64,000 nt of DNA from JAHEKD01 sp965215945 (GCA_965215945.1 CBDCFC010000026.1:1-64000); one strand, 5' to 3'. Positions 9,180-18,541 are shown, numbered from the stretch's first letter. Made by a program: numbers and translations. Notes: generated by a model from the letters alone, not told the origin.

Positions 9180-9959
9180 TTAAATATAGCCTCTGAAACG
9201 ATAATACCACCAACCCAGATATTCTTTTAATATCCAGGTTGTTCCTGACAACGCCGATGCAGTTGGAATCCAGTTAAAAACCTCTGGATCATCATTGTCT
9301 GTGATTAGATAATCAGTCGGAGCTGCCATCACATCGATGCCCTGTTTTACAAATACTGCATGGGCTCTGGGCATGTGGGTCGCTGAAGTGACAAGTAAAA
9401 CTGACTTAAGATCATTTTGCCGTAATAATGGCTTAGCATAAACCGCATTTTGATAGGTATTACGACTTTGCTCTTCAAACAAAATGTCTTGTCGCGACAC
9501 TCCCCATTCTATTAATAATTGTGCAATATAATAAGCCTCACCTCGGATGTCTTCTTGTGGAAAAACATTACCGCCAGCAATTACAATTTTTTGAGCTTTC
9601 CCGGCTTCATACAACTGCCCGGCGTAACGAATTCGATCTGAACTACCAATGAGCTCCAAATCCAGTCTTGGGTACTGCGGTAAGGCTAGCGCCCCTCCTA
9701 ATATCAAAATAGCATCAGCTTGAGGCATATCTTCTACCGCACGTACAGGAAATTTACGTTCAAGATTTTTTATTAAATAATAAGGCGTCTGCGGTATTGC
9801 ACTAATAACTAAAACTGCTACAGAAATAAAAACTAATAAAGAAGCGATTCGTTTCTTTCGCAATCTAAAAAAAATGATTGCGACCAGCAAAAGTAAAAAT
9901 GTCAGGTTTAACGGATATAAAAACAGTGGTACTAATTTACTGAGGTAAACCCAATCCAT
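9180..9959 (-). CDS. YdcF/ElyC-family (DUF218) membrane-anchored protein
   Basis: Two N-terminal transmembrane helices (about residues 7-30 and 37-55) precede a DUF218 domain that carries ADAILILGGALALPQYP, RNTYQNAVYA and VTSATHMPRA. The ElyC/SanA/YdcF family is linked to envelope integrity and lipid-carrier handling, but its reaction is not settled. The 259 residues match ElyC. The ATG directly abuts the stop codon of the malonyl-CoA decarboxylase gene upstream on the same strand, so the two are probably coupled. Confidence 0.88.
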   Translation of the reverse strand: MDWVYLSKLVPLFLYPLNLTFLLLLVAIIFFRLRKKRIASLLVFISVAVLVISAIPQTPYYLIKNLERKFPVRAVEDMPQADAILILGGALALPQYPRLDLELIGSSDRIRYAGQLYEAGKAQKIVIAGGNVFPQEDIRGEAYYIAQLLIEWGVSRQDILFEEQSRNTYQNAVYAKPLLRQNDLKSVLLVTSATHMPRAHAVFVKQGIDVMAAPTDYLITDNDDPEVFNWIPTASALSGTTWILKEYLGWWYYRFRGYI

Positions 9960-11279
9960 TTATTTTAAAAGTGGCTTGATCAGGCTGGAAACAATTACTT
10001 CATTTTGCTTAACGAATAACTCATGATTTGACTCAATATGTTTAAGATCATATAAATAATTCACCATTAACCCGGCTGACTGAGTTATTCCGTTTTCAGA
10101 TTTATCACCCAGCCAATTAATCCGTTCTAATCTAGCCCCATTACCAAGATGAAAACGCGCCACGGGATTTAAAACCATACCGTCGTTTGCTTTCTCTTTA
10201 ACCAGATAATGGGCACATAATTTTTTGATTGGCTTTTCTAGCTCTTTAGCAACCGCAGGACGCTTTAGAAAGTCAATGCCTTCAATTTTTTCCAAGATTT
10301 GCATTGCCTGGTTACGAATCGGTGACTCATCTTTCGAAAACGCTTTGTTCGTCACCCATTTCATAAATCCTGGAATCGGCGAAAGTGTCGAAAAAGTTTT
10401 CAGATTGGGCAGGTCAGCCTGTAAATCGGCAACGACTTGTTTAATCAAAAAGTTTCCAAGCGATATACCTTTTAATCCAGGTTGGCAGTTATTGATTGAA
10501 TAAAAGATAGCCGTATTAGCTTTAGTGGGATCACCAATAGACTGTTCGAGGCTTAGCAGAGATTGAACATTATCTGCCAAATGATCGACTAAGGCCACCT
10601 CAACAAATATAAGCGGCTCATCCTCACCTAATGCGGGGTGGTAAAACGCATAGCAACGACGATCACCAGCCAGGCGGCGACGAAGGTCATCCCAATTTTG
10701 AATGGCGTGTACAGATTCATAAGCAATCAGTTTCTCTAAAATATGAGCCGGTGTCTTCCAGTCTATACGCCTGAGATTTAAAAAACCTCTATTAAACCAA
10801 GAAGCGAACAGCGTTCTAAAATCATTATCCACTACTTGCAACTGAGGATATTCTTTTACTAACCCCAATAAATCACGGCGCATGGAAACCAGCGCATAAA
10901 TCCCTTCCGGCGCCATGTTCATTCGGCGTATTAATTCTTGCCTTTTTGGTTCTGCCGCAAGGATTAACGCTTCAAGTGTTGCTTCACTTGTTTGCCTTCG
11001 ATATTCATCAAGCGCTTGCTGAATTTGATCGACATCAGGTGACATTTCAGACTCAAGAAATTCAAAAAATTTTAATTTCTCTATATCATTCAAAGCTTGA
11101 TAAGTTTCAAGCACTTTCCATGCGAGCGCAATACCAGATGCCTCACCTTTTTCTGACAATAGGTCCTGACAAAGATCGACCAATTTATCGACGCTGGGCT
11201 TGCCAGCATGTCGTTCTAACAAGCCAATTCCAGCTTTAGCAATTGAACCGAAAACACTTTGCACAAAAGGCTGATTCAT
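9960..11279 (-). CDS. Malonyl-CoA decarboxylase
   Basis: MCD converts malonyl-CoA to acetyl-CoA and CO2. The helical N-terminal domain (residues 1 to about 150) is followed by an acetyltransferase-fold catalytic domain. Its signatures are FYSINNCQPGLKGISLGNFL, the HYLVKEK segment and NPVARFHLGNGARLERINW, which holds the conserved catalytic His. The 439 residues are usual for bacterial MCD. No malonate transporter, malonyl-CoA synthetase or MatR-type regulator is adjacent, so it may serve in turnover of malonyl-CoA rather than in a malonate operon. Confidence 0.95.
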   Translation of the reverse strand: MNQPFVQSVFGSIAKAGIGLLERHAGKPSVDKLVDLCQDLLSEKGEASGIALAWKVLETYQALNDIEKLKFFEFLESEMSPDVDQIQQALDEYRRQTSEATLEALILAAEPKRQELIRRMNMAPEGIYALVSMRRDLLGLVKEYPQLQVVDNDFRTLFASWFNRGFLNLRRIDWKTPAHILEKLIAYESVHAIQNWDDLRRRLAGDRRCYAFYHPALGEDEPLIFVEVALVDHLADNVQSLLSLEQSIGDPTKANTAIFYSINNCQPGLKGISLGNFLIKQVVADLQADLPNLKTFSTLSPIPGFMKWVTNKAFSKDESPIRNQAMQILEKIEGIDFLKRPAVAKELEKPIKKLCAHYLVKEKANDGMVLNPVARFHLGNGARLERINWLGDKSENGITQSAGLMVNYLYDLKHIESNHELFVKQNEVIVSSLIKPLLK

Positions 11280-11301
11280 TGTCGATTAGAATAAAAAAGT
11301 T

Positions 11302-11886
11302 TTACTCACTGATTAGTTCAGCACTAGTCACTATAACATCCTCGATTGGCACATCCTGGTGACCACTGACATTCCCTGTTGCTACAGCAGCGATTGCATC
11401 CACCACTTCCATGCCCTCTACAACTTCTGCGAATACCGCATAACCCCAACCTTGTTGATTTTTACCGGTAAAATCCAGAAAGTCATTATCTTTTAAATTG
11501 ACAAAAAATTGTGATGAAGCCGAGTGTGGATCAGGTGTTCGTGCCATCGATAGCGTCGCACGAGAATTTTTAACGCCATTATCTGCTTCATTTTGAATAT
11601 TATCTCGCGTCGCTTTTTGATTCATACCGGGCTCAAAACCACCCCCCTGAATGACGAAGCCTGGTATAACGCGATGAAAGATTGTGCCATCGTAAAAACC
11701 ATCTTTAACGTATTGGATGAAATTTTCGGTAGTGATTGGTGCTTTATCGCAATAAAGCTCAATCAACATATCACCCTTATTAGTTGAAAATTTCACTTTC
11801 GGGCAATCACTATTCGCCATTGCAGCATCACTCATAAAAAGACTCCATACACTTAAAAATAAAATTATCCTGAATTTGTTGTTCAC
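11302..11886 (-). CDS. Periplasmic cyclophilin-type peptidyl-prolyl isomerase
   Basis: This is a cyclophilin with an N-terminal signal peptide (hydrophobic core FRIILFLSVWSLFM, cleavage probably after AMA), which puts it in the periplasm like PpiA. The fold signatures are all there: FHRVIPGFVIQGG with the catalytic Arg, LSMARTPDPHSASSQFFVN, and VEGMEVVDAIA. It would speed up cis-trans isomerisation at prolines in secreted proteins. Length 194 residues is standard. The gene follows the EVE-domain gene by 3 bases on the same strand. Confidence 0.95.
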   Translation of the reverse strand: MNNKFRIILFLSVWSLFMSDAAMANSDCPKVKFSTNKGDMLIELYCDKAPITTENFIQYVKDGFYDGTIFHRVIPGFVIQGGGFEPGMNQKATRDNIQNEADNGVKNSRATLSMARTPDPHSASSQFFVNLKDNDFLDFTGKNQQGWGYAVFAEVVEGMEVVDAIAAVATGNVSGHQDVPIEDVIVTSAELISE

Positions 11887-11889
11887 TTT

Positions 11890-12351
11890 CTATCCTCTCA
11901 TTTTGTTAATAATATCCCATTCTTTTTTCGTGACAGGCATAATTGACAGGCGATTACCCTTTTGCAATAAGCGCATCCCCTCTAATTTTGGATTTGCTTT
12001 CAACTGTTGTAAAGAAATAATGTTTTTGAATTTCTCCTTGAATTTAACATCGACCATTAACCAACGAGGATTCTCAGACTTACTTTTAGGGTCATAATAT
12101 TTTTCTTCTGGATCAAATTGGGTGTGATCTGCATAGGCTTCTTTGACAATTTCCATAATGCCCACAACCCCTGGTTCAGGACAACTAGAATGATAAAAGA
12201 ACGCCAGATCACCTTTTTTCATCCCGTCTCGCATAAAATTTCTGGCTTGATAATTACGGATTCCATCCCAATGGTCAATCTTGCGCTTTTGTTTATAAAG
12301 ATGATCAATCCCATAGACATCGGGTTCACTTTTCATTAACCAATATTGCAT
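11890..12351 (-). CDS. EVE (thymocyte nuclear protein 1-like) domain protein
   Basis: A single EVE domain fills the protein: YWLMKSEPDVYG at the N-terminus, WDGIRNYQARNFM, FFYHSSCPEPGVVGI and NPRWLMVDVKF. EVE domains are PUA-like and bind modified bases in DNA or RNA. The frame is open from an ATG at 12381, but I prefer the ATG at 12351. It is preceded by GAGG with 5-base spacing and begins directly with the conserved MQYWLMKSEP. That gives about 153 residues, the usual size. Confidence 0.92.
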   Translation of the reverse strand: MQYWLMKSEPDVYGIDHLYKQKRKIDHWDGIRNYQARNFMRDGMKKGDLAFFYHSSCPEPGVVGIMEIVKEAYADHTQFDPEEKYYDPKSKSENPRWLMVDVKFKEKFKNIISLQQLKANPKLEGMRLLQKGNRLSIMPVTKKEWDIINKMRG

Positions 12352-12410
12352 AGCAACCTCGTTTGTTATTACACGGAACAATAATGCAATGGACTAATAT
12401 TATCAATGAG

Positions 12411-12920
12411 TTATCCATAAGAAATCGTCGAACGCTGATCCTTGTTCGGCCCTTTGATTTGCCAGTTAAGGATTAAACAATTTTCCCGGATTGACAACGT
12501 TAAATGATATTCATCCTGCCCGCAATAATGCGGTTCCAAACACTGCCACACACCCTCTTGTTGACCAATAATTTTGACTAATTGCACAGGTTCCTGCTCA
12601 CCGTAACGCAAATGTTCTAATTGAATTTCATTGGAGCGGAGCTGCGTCCAGCGATAAATATTCGAAAAATCAAGGTTATTCAAGCCTTTATTCCAATGAC
12701 CCTTTTCTTTCCAAATCACCACCGACTGGCTCGCTCTTTTCACCTCAACAACACCTTTTCCCTGTGCCTGCCACTGATCGTCTGCTTTTGCAGTAATAGA
12801 AAAATTAGTAACAGATGATAACCTTTTAAAAAGATAATTGTTGTTCAACTTAGTATTAATCTGGAGCAGGCCCCACCTTCCAGGTGGCCGTCGCGACGGC
12901 GACAATATCACCAACCTCAT
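12411..12920 (-). CDS. DUF6314-like small protein
   Basis: The sequence resembles the DUF6314 family, beta-rich proteins of about 140-150 residues without known function. Recognisable parts are a middle VVIWKEKGHW strand, FSNIYRWTQL and a late CGQDEYHLTLSI. The start is doubtful. The first ATG, at 12920, lies 65 bases inside the preceding thioesterase gene, and its first 20 residues (arginine- and proline-rich) look like out-of-frame translation of that gene. A TTG at 12848 gives 145 residues and is a better fit to the family. Overlap and orientation imply cotranscription. Confidence 0.6.
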   Translation of the reverse strand: MRLVILSPSRRPPGRWGLLQINTKLNNNYLFKRLSSVTNFSITAKADDQWQAQGKGVVEVKRASQSVVIWKEKGHWNKGLNNLDFSNIYRWTQLRSNEIQLEHLRYGEQEPVQLVKIIGQQEGVWQCLEPHYCGQDEYHLTLSIRENCLILNWQIKGPNKDQRSTISYG

Positions 12921-13329
12921 CGCGAATAATACCTTCTAACACATACTCGGCTTCTTCATTACGCCTTGGAATATCGCATTGACATTCAGCCGTTAATATT
13001 CCACGTGCCTTCTTTAAATAGTCCATACTCAGGCGAGTAACGATTCCCCGCATATTACTACGCAATGCTGAGTTCATTGCAAGCCCGGTGGCCAACTCAG
13101 CCAGATTCATTAAGGCAATGGCATGGACTGAGTTCAGATGGTTACGCACACTGCGTCGATCTCGCAGAATAACCTGACAATATCCTGGTTTTAACGACAT
13201 GACATAAGGCTTAATTGAACCTGTGTAAGGGATCATCCGACCCAGCAAAACACTAAATATTTTTTTGCCGGCAGGCCTGGTTGCCCATTTTTTCCACTCA
13301 GCTAAAATTCTATTTTCGGTCGTTGACAT
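12856..13329 (-). CDS. DUF4442 hotdog-fold thioesterase-like protein
   Basis: This 157-residue protein has the hotdog pattern of the DUF4442 / PaaI-like thioesterase group. The central helix RNHLNSVHAIALMNLAELAT is diagnostic, followed by strands ending in VGDIVAVATATWKVG. Such proteins usually cleave acyl-CoA thioesters; the physiological acyl group is not apparent. It lies between aroE and the DUF6314-like gene on the minus strand, in a run of genes with small gaps or overlaps. Confidence 0.85.
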   Translation of the reverse strand: MSTTENRILAEWKKWATRPAGKKIFSVLLGRMIPYTGSIKPYVMSLKPGYCQVILRDRRSVRNHLNSVHAIALMNLAELATGLAMNSALRSNMRGIVTRLSMDYLKKARGILTAECQCDIPRRNEEAEYVLEGIIRDEVGDIVAVATATWKVGPAPD

Positions 13330-13357
13330 AAATACCTTCTGTGTATATTTTGAACTG

Positions 13358-14167
13358 CTATGCTCTTAACTGAGACAACACTTGCCTGGTGTTTGGTGTT
13401 ACATCATGCCAAATTGCAAAAGAGGCAGCGGCTTGCTCAACTAACATTCCTAAACCATCCACAGCCCGGCTAACATTGTTCTCCATGGCCCAGCGCATAA
13501 ACGCCGTTGGCTCAGTTGCATACATCATGTCATAAGCGAATTGGATAGGTTTTAATAAATCTGCATCAATAACCGGAGTCTGTCCACCGAGACTGGCCGC
13601 CGTCCCATTTATCATCAGGTCGAATTTTAATGCTTCGATTTGATCTAATCCACAACCTTTTATCGGTCCTAATTGAGAAAAATTATTTTCCAGCTCCAGG
13701 GCTTTACAACTAGTGCGATTAGCAACCCAGATATATTCCGGCTGTTGCAGCAGCAACGGCCCAAGTACACCTCTGACAGCGCCACCTGCTCCTAAAATTA
13801 AAATCGTTTTACCACTGATTTCAAATTGATGGTTGTTGACTAAATCATTGACCAAACCCACGCCATCAGTATTGTCCCCTTTAACAGTTTGTCCATCAAA
13901 CGAGAGCGTATTAACCGCTTTTGCCAGCTCAGCGCTGGCTGATAATCGCTCAGATATTGCGTAACTTTCTGATTTATATGGAATTGTTACATTCAATCCA
14001 CTACCACCTTGATTACGGAATGCCTCAACCAGGGTATGAAATTCACCTGCATCAGCGTGAATCTTTGTGTATTCCAGATCAATATTAAACTGTCGGGCGA
14101 ATTGCTGGTGGATAACGGGCGAAAGACTGTGGTCAACCGGATTGCCTATTACTGCAAATTTTTTCAT
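13358..14167 (-). CDS. aroE: Shikimate dehydrogenase
   Basis: AroE reduces 3-dehydroshikimate to shikimate with NADPH in aromatic amino acid synthesis. The N-terminal substrate domain shows GNPVDHSLSPVIHQQFARQ and NVTIPYKSES with the catalytic Lys. The Rossmann domain shows LILGAGGAVRGVLGP. The C-terminal part contains YDMMYATEPTAFMRWA and DGLGMLVEQAA. Length is 269 residues, normal for the monofunctional enzyme. The gene is divergent from the M20 peptidase gene, with 91 bases between starts. It is far from the trp cluster in this window, although both feed aromatic synthesis. Confidence 0.97.
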   Translation of the reverse strand: MKKFAVIGNPVDHSLSPVIHQQFARQFNIDLEYTKIHADAGEFHTLVEAFRNQGGSGLNVTIPYKSESYAISERLSASAELAKAVNTLSFDGQTVKGDNTDGVGLVNDLVNNHQFEISGKTILILGAGGAVRGVLGPLLLQQPEYIWVANRTSCKALELENNFSQLGPIKGCGLDQIEALKFDLMINGTAASLGGQTPVIDADLLKPIQFAYDMMYATEPTAFMRWAMENNVSRAVDGLGMLVEQAAASFAIWHDVTPNTRQVLSQLRA

Positions 14168-14258
14168 GCAATGTTAAACCGAGCTGTAAGAATGTATAAT
14201 TTCATTAACACGACAGTGAATAATAACTCACAACACACACCATCAAAAGGCAATCTAA

Positions 14259-15674
14259 ATGAATACTGATTTGACACATCAATTTATAAACCAGTTTTGG
14301 GATAAGACAGCTCTGCCAAGTTTAAAAGAGTTTGTAGCCATTCCATGTAAGTCACCGGTTTTTGACAGTGAGTGGCGTGAAAAAGGTAAACTCTATCAAG
14401 CCGTGCGTCATTGCAAAGCATGGTGTGAATCACTGGCCATAGCTGGACTTAAGGCCGATATTTATGAAATTGAAGACCGCACCCCTTTATTATTCATCGA
14501 GATCCCAGGCGTTGATGATGATCACAACATCCTCATTTACGGTCATCTGGACAAACAACCCGAAGCAGATGGCTGGGATAACAACAAGGGACCTTGGAAT
14601 CCTGTCGTTGAGGACGACAAATTATACGGCCGTGGAGCGGCGGATGACGGCTATGCATTATATTCAGCCATCTCATCGATTGCTGCAATCAAAAATCAAA
14701 ACCTTTCCCATCCGACAATCAAGTTATTCATCGAATGCTCAGAAGAAAGTGGCAGCCCAGATATCAGGACTTACTTGAAGCTTTTAGAAAAAAGAATTGC
14801 AAAGCCTGATTTAGTTTTAGTCCTGGATTCAGGCTGTGGTAATTACGATCAGATGTGGGTTACTACTTCATTACGTGGAATGATTGGTGGAAATCTAAAA
14901 GTAAAAATCCTAAACGAGTCCGTTCATTCCGGTGATGCCACAGGTATTGTTCCATCTACTTTTAGAATAATCCGCAAGATATTGAGTCGCCTGGAAGATC
15001 CGGAAAATGGTGAAATAAAACCCGAGTTCTTACACGATAAAATTCCCGATCAACGCATGCAGGAAGCCAAATATGTTGCCGAGATTTTAGGTGAAGGCAT
15101 ATTCAAAAAGTTTCCTTTTGTCGATGGTGCATCGCCTTTAAGCAAAAATCTTACTTCACTAGTTTTAAATCGTACATGGCGCCCTACGCTATCCATTACT
15201 GGTGCAGACGGCATCCCTCCGACTAAAAACGCTGGTAATGCCCTTAGATCATATACAACTTTAAAATTATCAATACGAATACCGCCGACATTACCTGCCA
15301 AATCGGCCAATAAAGCATTGAAAGAATTACTGGAACGGGACCCTCCTTATGGAGCAGAAGTAACTTACCAAACTGGGGAAGGTGGACGTGGATGGAATAC
15401 ACCCGATTTTCGAAACTGGCTGAAAAAGTCGCTGGAAACCTCTTCTGAAACCTTTTTTGGCAAGCCACCTGTTTATATGGGAGAAGGCGGTTCTATTCCG
15501 CTAATTGCTATGCTTGGTAAACGGTTTCCAGACGCACAAATTGTTATTACAGGTGTACTCGGCCCGCATTCAAATGCACACGGTCCAAATGAATTCTTAC
15601 ATCTGCCAATGGTAAAAAATTTATCAGCTTGTGTGGCCAAGATTTTTTACGATCTGAGTCAACGCGGCAAATAA
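14259..15674 (+). CDS. M20-family zinc dipeptidase / deacetylase
   Basis: M20 peptidases use a two-zinc centre. ILIYGHLDKQPE gives the first metal-binding His and the following Asp, LYGRGAADDGYALYS gives the bridging Asp, ECSEESGSPD gives the catalytic Glu pair, and GPHSNAHGPNEF near the end gives the last His ligand. The central dimerisation domain lies between. The 471-residue length fits the peptidase V / carnosinase-like branch. It is 4 bases upstream of an MFS carrier, so import and hydrolysis of a small peptide or amide is a reasonable guess. Confidence 0.92.
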   Translation: MNTDLTHQFINQFWDKTALPSLKEFVAIPCKSPVFDSEWREKGKLYQAVRHCKAWCESLAIAGLKADIYEIEDRTPLLFIEIPGVDDDHNILIYGHLDKQPEADGWDNNKGPWNPVVEDDKLYGRGAADDGYALYSAISSIAAIKNQNLSHPTIKLFIECSEESGSPDIRTYLKLLEKRIAKPDLVLVLDSGCGNYDQMWVTTSLRGMIGGNLKVKILNESVHSGDATGIVPSTFRIIRKILSRLEDPENGEIKPEFLHDKIPDQRMQEAKYVAEILGEGIFKKFPFVDGASPLSKNLTSLVLNRTWRPTLSITGADGIPPTKNAGNALRSYTTLKLSIRIPPTLPAKSANKALKELLERDPPYGAEVTYQTGEGGRGWNTPDFRNWLKKSLETSSETFFGKPPVYMGEGGSIPLIAMLGKRFPDAQIVITGVLGPHSNAHGPNEFLHLPMVKNLSACVAKIFYDLSQRGK

Positions 15675-15678
15675 AAGG

Positions 15679-16893
15679 ATGTCTAAAAAACAATATCTTG
15701 CTATTGCTCTGTTTTTTGCCTGCCTGATTCTGCTGCTCAATTTCGGCATACGCTCATCCATGGGGTTTTTCATGAAACCCATTTCCGAAGCGCATAATTA
15801 TGGCCGCGAGATATTTGCCCTATCACTGGCTTTACAAAATCTGTTTTGGGGATTATTTCAACCCGTGGCCGGCATGGTGGCCGACAAATTTGGCTCTATC
15901 AAAGCGGTTATTGGCGGTGCAATACTTTATGCTCTTGGACTCTATATCACTTCTATTGCTGATAGTCCCTTGCTATTACACACAGGTGCTGGGATATTGC
16001 TTGGAATGGGTATCGCCGGAACCGGTTTTGGTGTGGTTTTACCGGCAATGGCAAAATTAGTTTCACCGGAAAAACGTTCTCTAGTGCTTGGGTTAGGCAC
16101 GGCAGCTGGTTCTGCAGGACAGTTCTTGTTAATCCCTGTTGCCAAGGAGTTTATTCTCGCATACGGCTGGCAAAGCGCATTGGTCATCATGGCCGTGGGT
16201 GCTTTATCGATGATTCTGTTCAGCCCGGCACTGGCTGGAGCAACCTCACAGGACAACAAGGCTGAAATTGCCAGCGACCAGACTTTGTCTGAAGCCCTAA
16301 AAGAAGCCTCAAGCCATATTCACTATTGGTTACTGATTGCTGGCTTTTTTGTATGCGGATTTCAGCTCGCTTTTATTACTGTCCACATGCCATCTTATGT
16401 AACTGACAACGGTTTTAGCGAAACAACGGCAGCTTATAGTTTGGCCCTGATCGGTTTTTTCAACATCATTGGTTCTTTAGGCGCAGGCGCACTGGCAACA
16501 AAATTATCAAAAAAATGGATTCTTGCATTTATATATGCGGCCAGAGCTGTTGTGTTAGCTATATTTTTAATCTTGCCCATGACCACTGTTAGCATCTATA
16601 TATTCTCGATACTAACTGGTTTTTTGTGGTTGGCAACGATTCCACCTACATCAGGTTTGGTGGCACAGATGTTCGGACTTAAGTATATGGGCACTTTATA
16701 CGGGATTGTGTTTTTAAATCACCAAATCGGTTCGTTCTTTGGTGTCTGGCTGGGTGGATATTTTTATGACAGAACTGGCTCATATGACATCATCTGGTGG
16801 TCGGCCGTAGTCATTGCCGCGATAACTGCGCTGATTCACTTTCCCATAGATGAACGCCCGGTTGCACGGATTCGTAACGCGAAACCAGCTTAA
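15679..16893 (+). CDS. Major facilitator superfamily transporter
   Basis: About 12 hydrophobic helices in 404 residues, with GMVADKFGSIKAVIGGA after helix 2, the MFS loop motif, and a similar loop after helix 8 (ALATKLSKKW). The helix-1 sequence ending in SMGFFMKPISEA and the overall form recall the oxalate/formate or monocarboxylate carriers, so the cargo is more likely an organic acid than a drug. It follows the M20 peptidase gene with a 4-base gap, so the two form one unit. Confidence 0.88.
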   Translation: MSKKQYLAIALFFACLILLLNFGIRSSMGFFMKPISEAHNYGREIFALSLALQNLFWGLFQPVAGMVADKFGSIKAVIGGAILYALGLYITSIADSPLLLHTGAGILLGMGIAGTGFGVVLPAMAKLVSPEKRSLVLGLGTAAGSAGQFLLIPVAKEFILAYGWQSALVIMAVGALSMILFSPALAGATSQDNKAEIASDQTLSEALKEASSHIHYWLLIAGFFVCGFQLAFITVHMPSYVTDNGFSETTAAYSLALIGFFNIIGSLGAGALATKLSKKWILAFIYAARAVVLAIFLILPMTTVSIYIFSILTGFLWLATIPPTSGLVAQMFGLKYMGTLYGIVFLNHQIGSFFGVWLGGYFYDRTGSYDIIWWSAVVIAAITALIHFPIDERPVARIRNAKPA

Positions 16894-16938
16894 TTGATGA
16901 ATTTTCAATAACTTAGAGGAGGGTGTGAATTTTTCACG

Positions 16939-16980
16939 TTGAAAAACATTGTCATAATACTGTAATATTTCAGTATTATG
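16939..16980 (+). promoter_or_regulatory. Palindromic promoter/operator overlapping a start codon
   Basis: A TTGAAA at 16939 and a TAATAT at 16963 are 18 bases apart, a good sigma-70 pair. The -10 hexamer sits in the 8-base loop of a perfect 10-bp inverted repeat (arms 16953-16962 and 16971-16980) whose right arm contains the ATG of the next gene. A shorter palindrome, GTGAA-TTT-TTCAC, lies at 16925-16937. The predicted transcript would start within a few bases of the ATG, so the message would be nearly leaderless. A repressor bound here would block polymerase directly. Confidence 0.55.
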
Positions 16981-17655
16981 GGGATAATTAAAAAAGGGTT
17001 AAATCTAAAAATAATAATAACAATTTTATTGTTGAGCTTTAATCAACAGAGCTTAGCAAACGACCTCTCTGACTCACAACAAGCCACCCAATCGACAAAC
17101 TCTTTGTATTATGGTTTCAAAATAAACCTTCTCGGCGATAGTCGTGCTGTCATGCGATTCAAACGTTGGATTGACATTATTTCGCAAGTGCCTTCAGGGG
17201 TTAATACCCTATGGGCGATTTCCCAATCAAAACATCAGCTTTTGATCAGACATTCACACTTTTCGGTAATTTCTTCGGGTAGAACCTCCGCTCCGATGAC
17301 AAGAAATCTGACCAATGGCGTTGGTGAAGATGTAGAAATTAAATTTAATGCCTATATTCCAGAGCACGGTAGCCATCGAGTATATGGTGTAAATGGGAAA
17401 CTAATTGAATTCACCGCAGTGCAAAACTTATACCACGAACTGGCTCATGCTAAACATAAAATGACAGGACGTTGGCCATATTCGAGATCTGAATTTGCGG
17501 CTATTCAAGAGGAAAATAAATTTCGCAAAGAACTGGCCGAATTGCAAAATCGTCCTTACTTTAAGCGTACCCATATTCAGGGTAAATCAATTTGCCCACA
17601 AACAACAGAGAAACTTGATCTTAGTTGGGGTCAGGATTTAATCTGTAGTTCTTAA
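16978..17655 (+). CDS. Secreted M91-like zinc metalloprotease
   Basis: The 225-residue protein begins with a signal peptide (hydrophobic run at residues 11-20, likely cleavage after SLA at 27). The mature part resembles the M91 family, whose known members include the NleD effector. LYHELAHAKHK at 152-161 gives the HExxH zinc site with the catalytic Glu, and EENKFRKEL at 178-186 is placed like the third-ligand helix. Three cysteines near the C-terminus could pair. The start codon lies inside a palindrome and there is no Shine-Dalgarno sequence. Target and physiological role are unknown. Its context, beside ompW and after a transport gene, gives no hint. Confidence 0.72.
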   Translation: MGIIKKGLNLKIIITILLLSFNQQSLANDLSDSQQATQSTNSLYYGFKINLLGDSRAVMRFKRWIDIISQVPSGVNTLWAISQSKHQLLIRHSHFSVISSGRTSAPMTRNLTNGVGEDVEIKFNAYIPEHGSHRVYGVNGKLIEFTAVQNLYHELAHAKHKMTGRWPYSRSEFAAIQEENKFRKELAELQNRPYFKRTHIQGKSICPQTTEKLDLSWGQDLICSS

Positions 17656-17818
17656 ACAGACTCGCTCAGGCATTCATCAATCTGAGCCAACTCTAAATTA
17701 CGTTTGTCTTTCATGAATGATCAGTCATGAGTTCAATGAATATATTTCCTTATTATTTTTGTGGTTTTATTGCTACCATAAAAACTCGAATACAACTCAA
17801 AAAAGTTTTAAGGAAACC

Positions 17819-18499
17819 ATGATGAAAATTTGCAAACTCGTCCTCAGCACGATATTACTGGTGGCAGAATTTAACATTGCCTCAGTGTTAGCCCACGGTA
17901 CAGGTGATGTAATTGTTCGGGCGGGGCCTGCGTTAGTCGATCCGGATGACGAAGATAATCCTGTTGATCTTGGTAGCGCACCGACAGATTTCACTGTCAG
18001 TGTTGACGATAATACCCAGTTGGGGATTACCACAACCTATATGCTATCTGATCATCTTGGCATTGGTTTGTTGGCCGCAACACCATTTAAGCACACTGTC
18101 TCACTCGATAATGCTGGGGCTTTAAACGGTGACATTGTTGAAACCAAACACCTGCCGCCAACTTTAACATTGCAATATTATTTCGCTTCACCATCTTCGG
18201 CTTTTCAGCCTTATGTCGGTATAGGAATTAACTACACTTATTTCTTTGATGAAAAAGCCAAATCATCTGCTTTGAAAGACGCGGCTAACACGCGCAATGT
18301 GAAGATTGACGATAGCCTGGGCTTGGCAGTGGAAGCCGGGTTTGATTACATGATTAACTCCAACTGGATGTTTAATGCTGCTGTCTGGTATATCGATCTC
18401 GATACTGATGCCAGCATAGCTTCTGATTTAGGAGAAATTACAGCCGATGTCAATATAGATCCATTTGTCTATATGGTCGGATTGGGCTATAAGTTTTAA
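17819..18499 (+). CDS. ompW: OmpW-family outer membrane protein
   Basis: OmpW forms an eight-stranded outer-membrane barrel with a hydrophobic channel. The sequence shows a signal peptide ending near VLAHG, then DVIVRAGPALVDPDD, GITTTYMLSDHLGIGLLA, TLQYYF and YVGIGINYTYFF. It ends in YMVGLGYKF with the C-terminal aromatic residue needed for barrel insertion. The frame is open from 17717, but the ATG at 17819 with AAGGA upstream starts the signal peptide directly. That gives 226 residues, close to family size. A strong terminator follows. Confidence 0.93.
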   Translation: MMKICKLVLSTILLVAEFNIASVLAHGTGDVIVRAGPALVDPDDEDNPVDLGSAPTDFTVSVDDNTQLGITTTYMLSDHLGIGLLAATPFKHTVSLDNAGALNGDIVETKHLPPTLTLQYYFASPSSAFQPYVGIGINYTYFFDEKAKSSALKDAANTRNVKIDDSLGLAVEAGFDYMINSNWMFNAAVWYIDLDTDASIASDLGEITADVNIDPFVYMVGLGYKF

Positions 18500-18514
18500 A
18501 CAATACCTTATCCA

Positions 18515-18541
18515 TAAAAACCCGCAGAAAGCGGGTTTTTT
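18515..18541 (+). terminator. Rho-independent terminator after ompW
   Basis: A 10-base arm at 18516-18525 (AAAAACCCGC) and its complement at 18531-18540 enclose the loop AGAAA. The downstream arm ends in a T tract, and the matching A tract on the left could also serve minus-strand transcripts arriving from the VOC gene. Confidence 0.9.
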
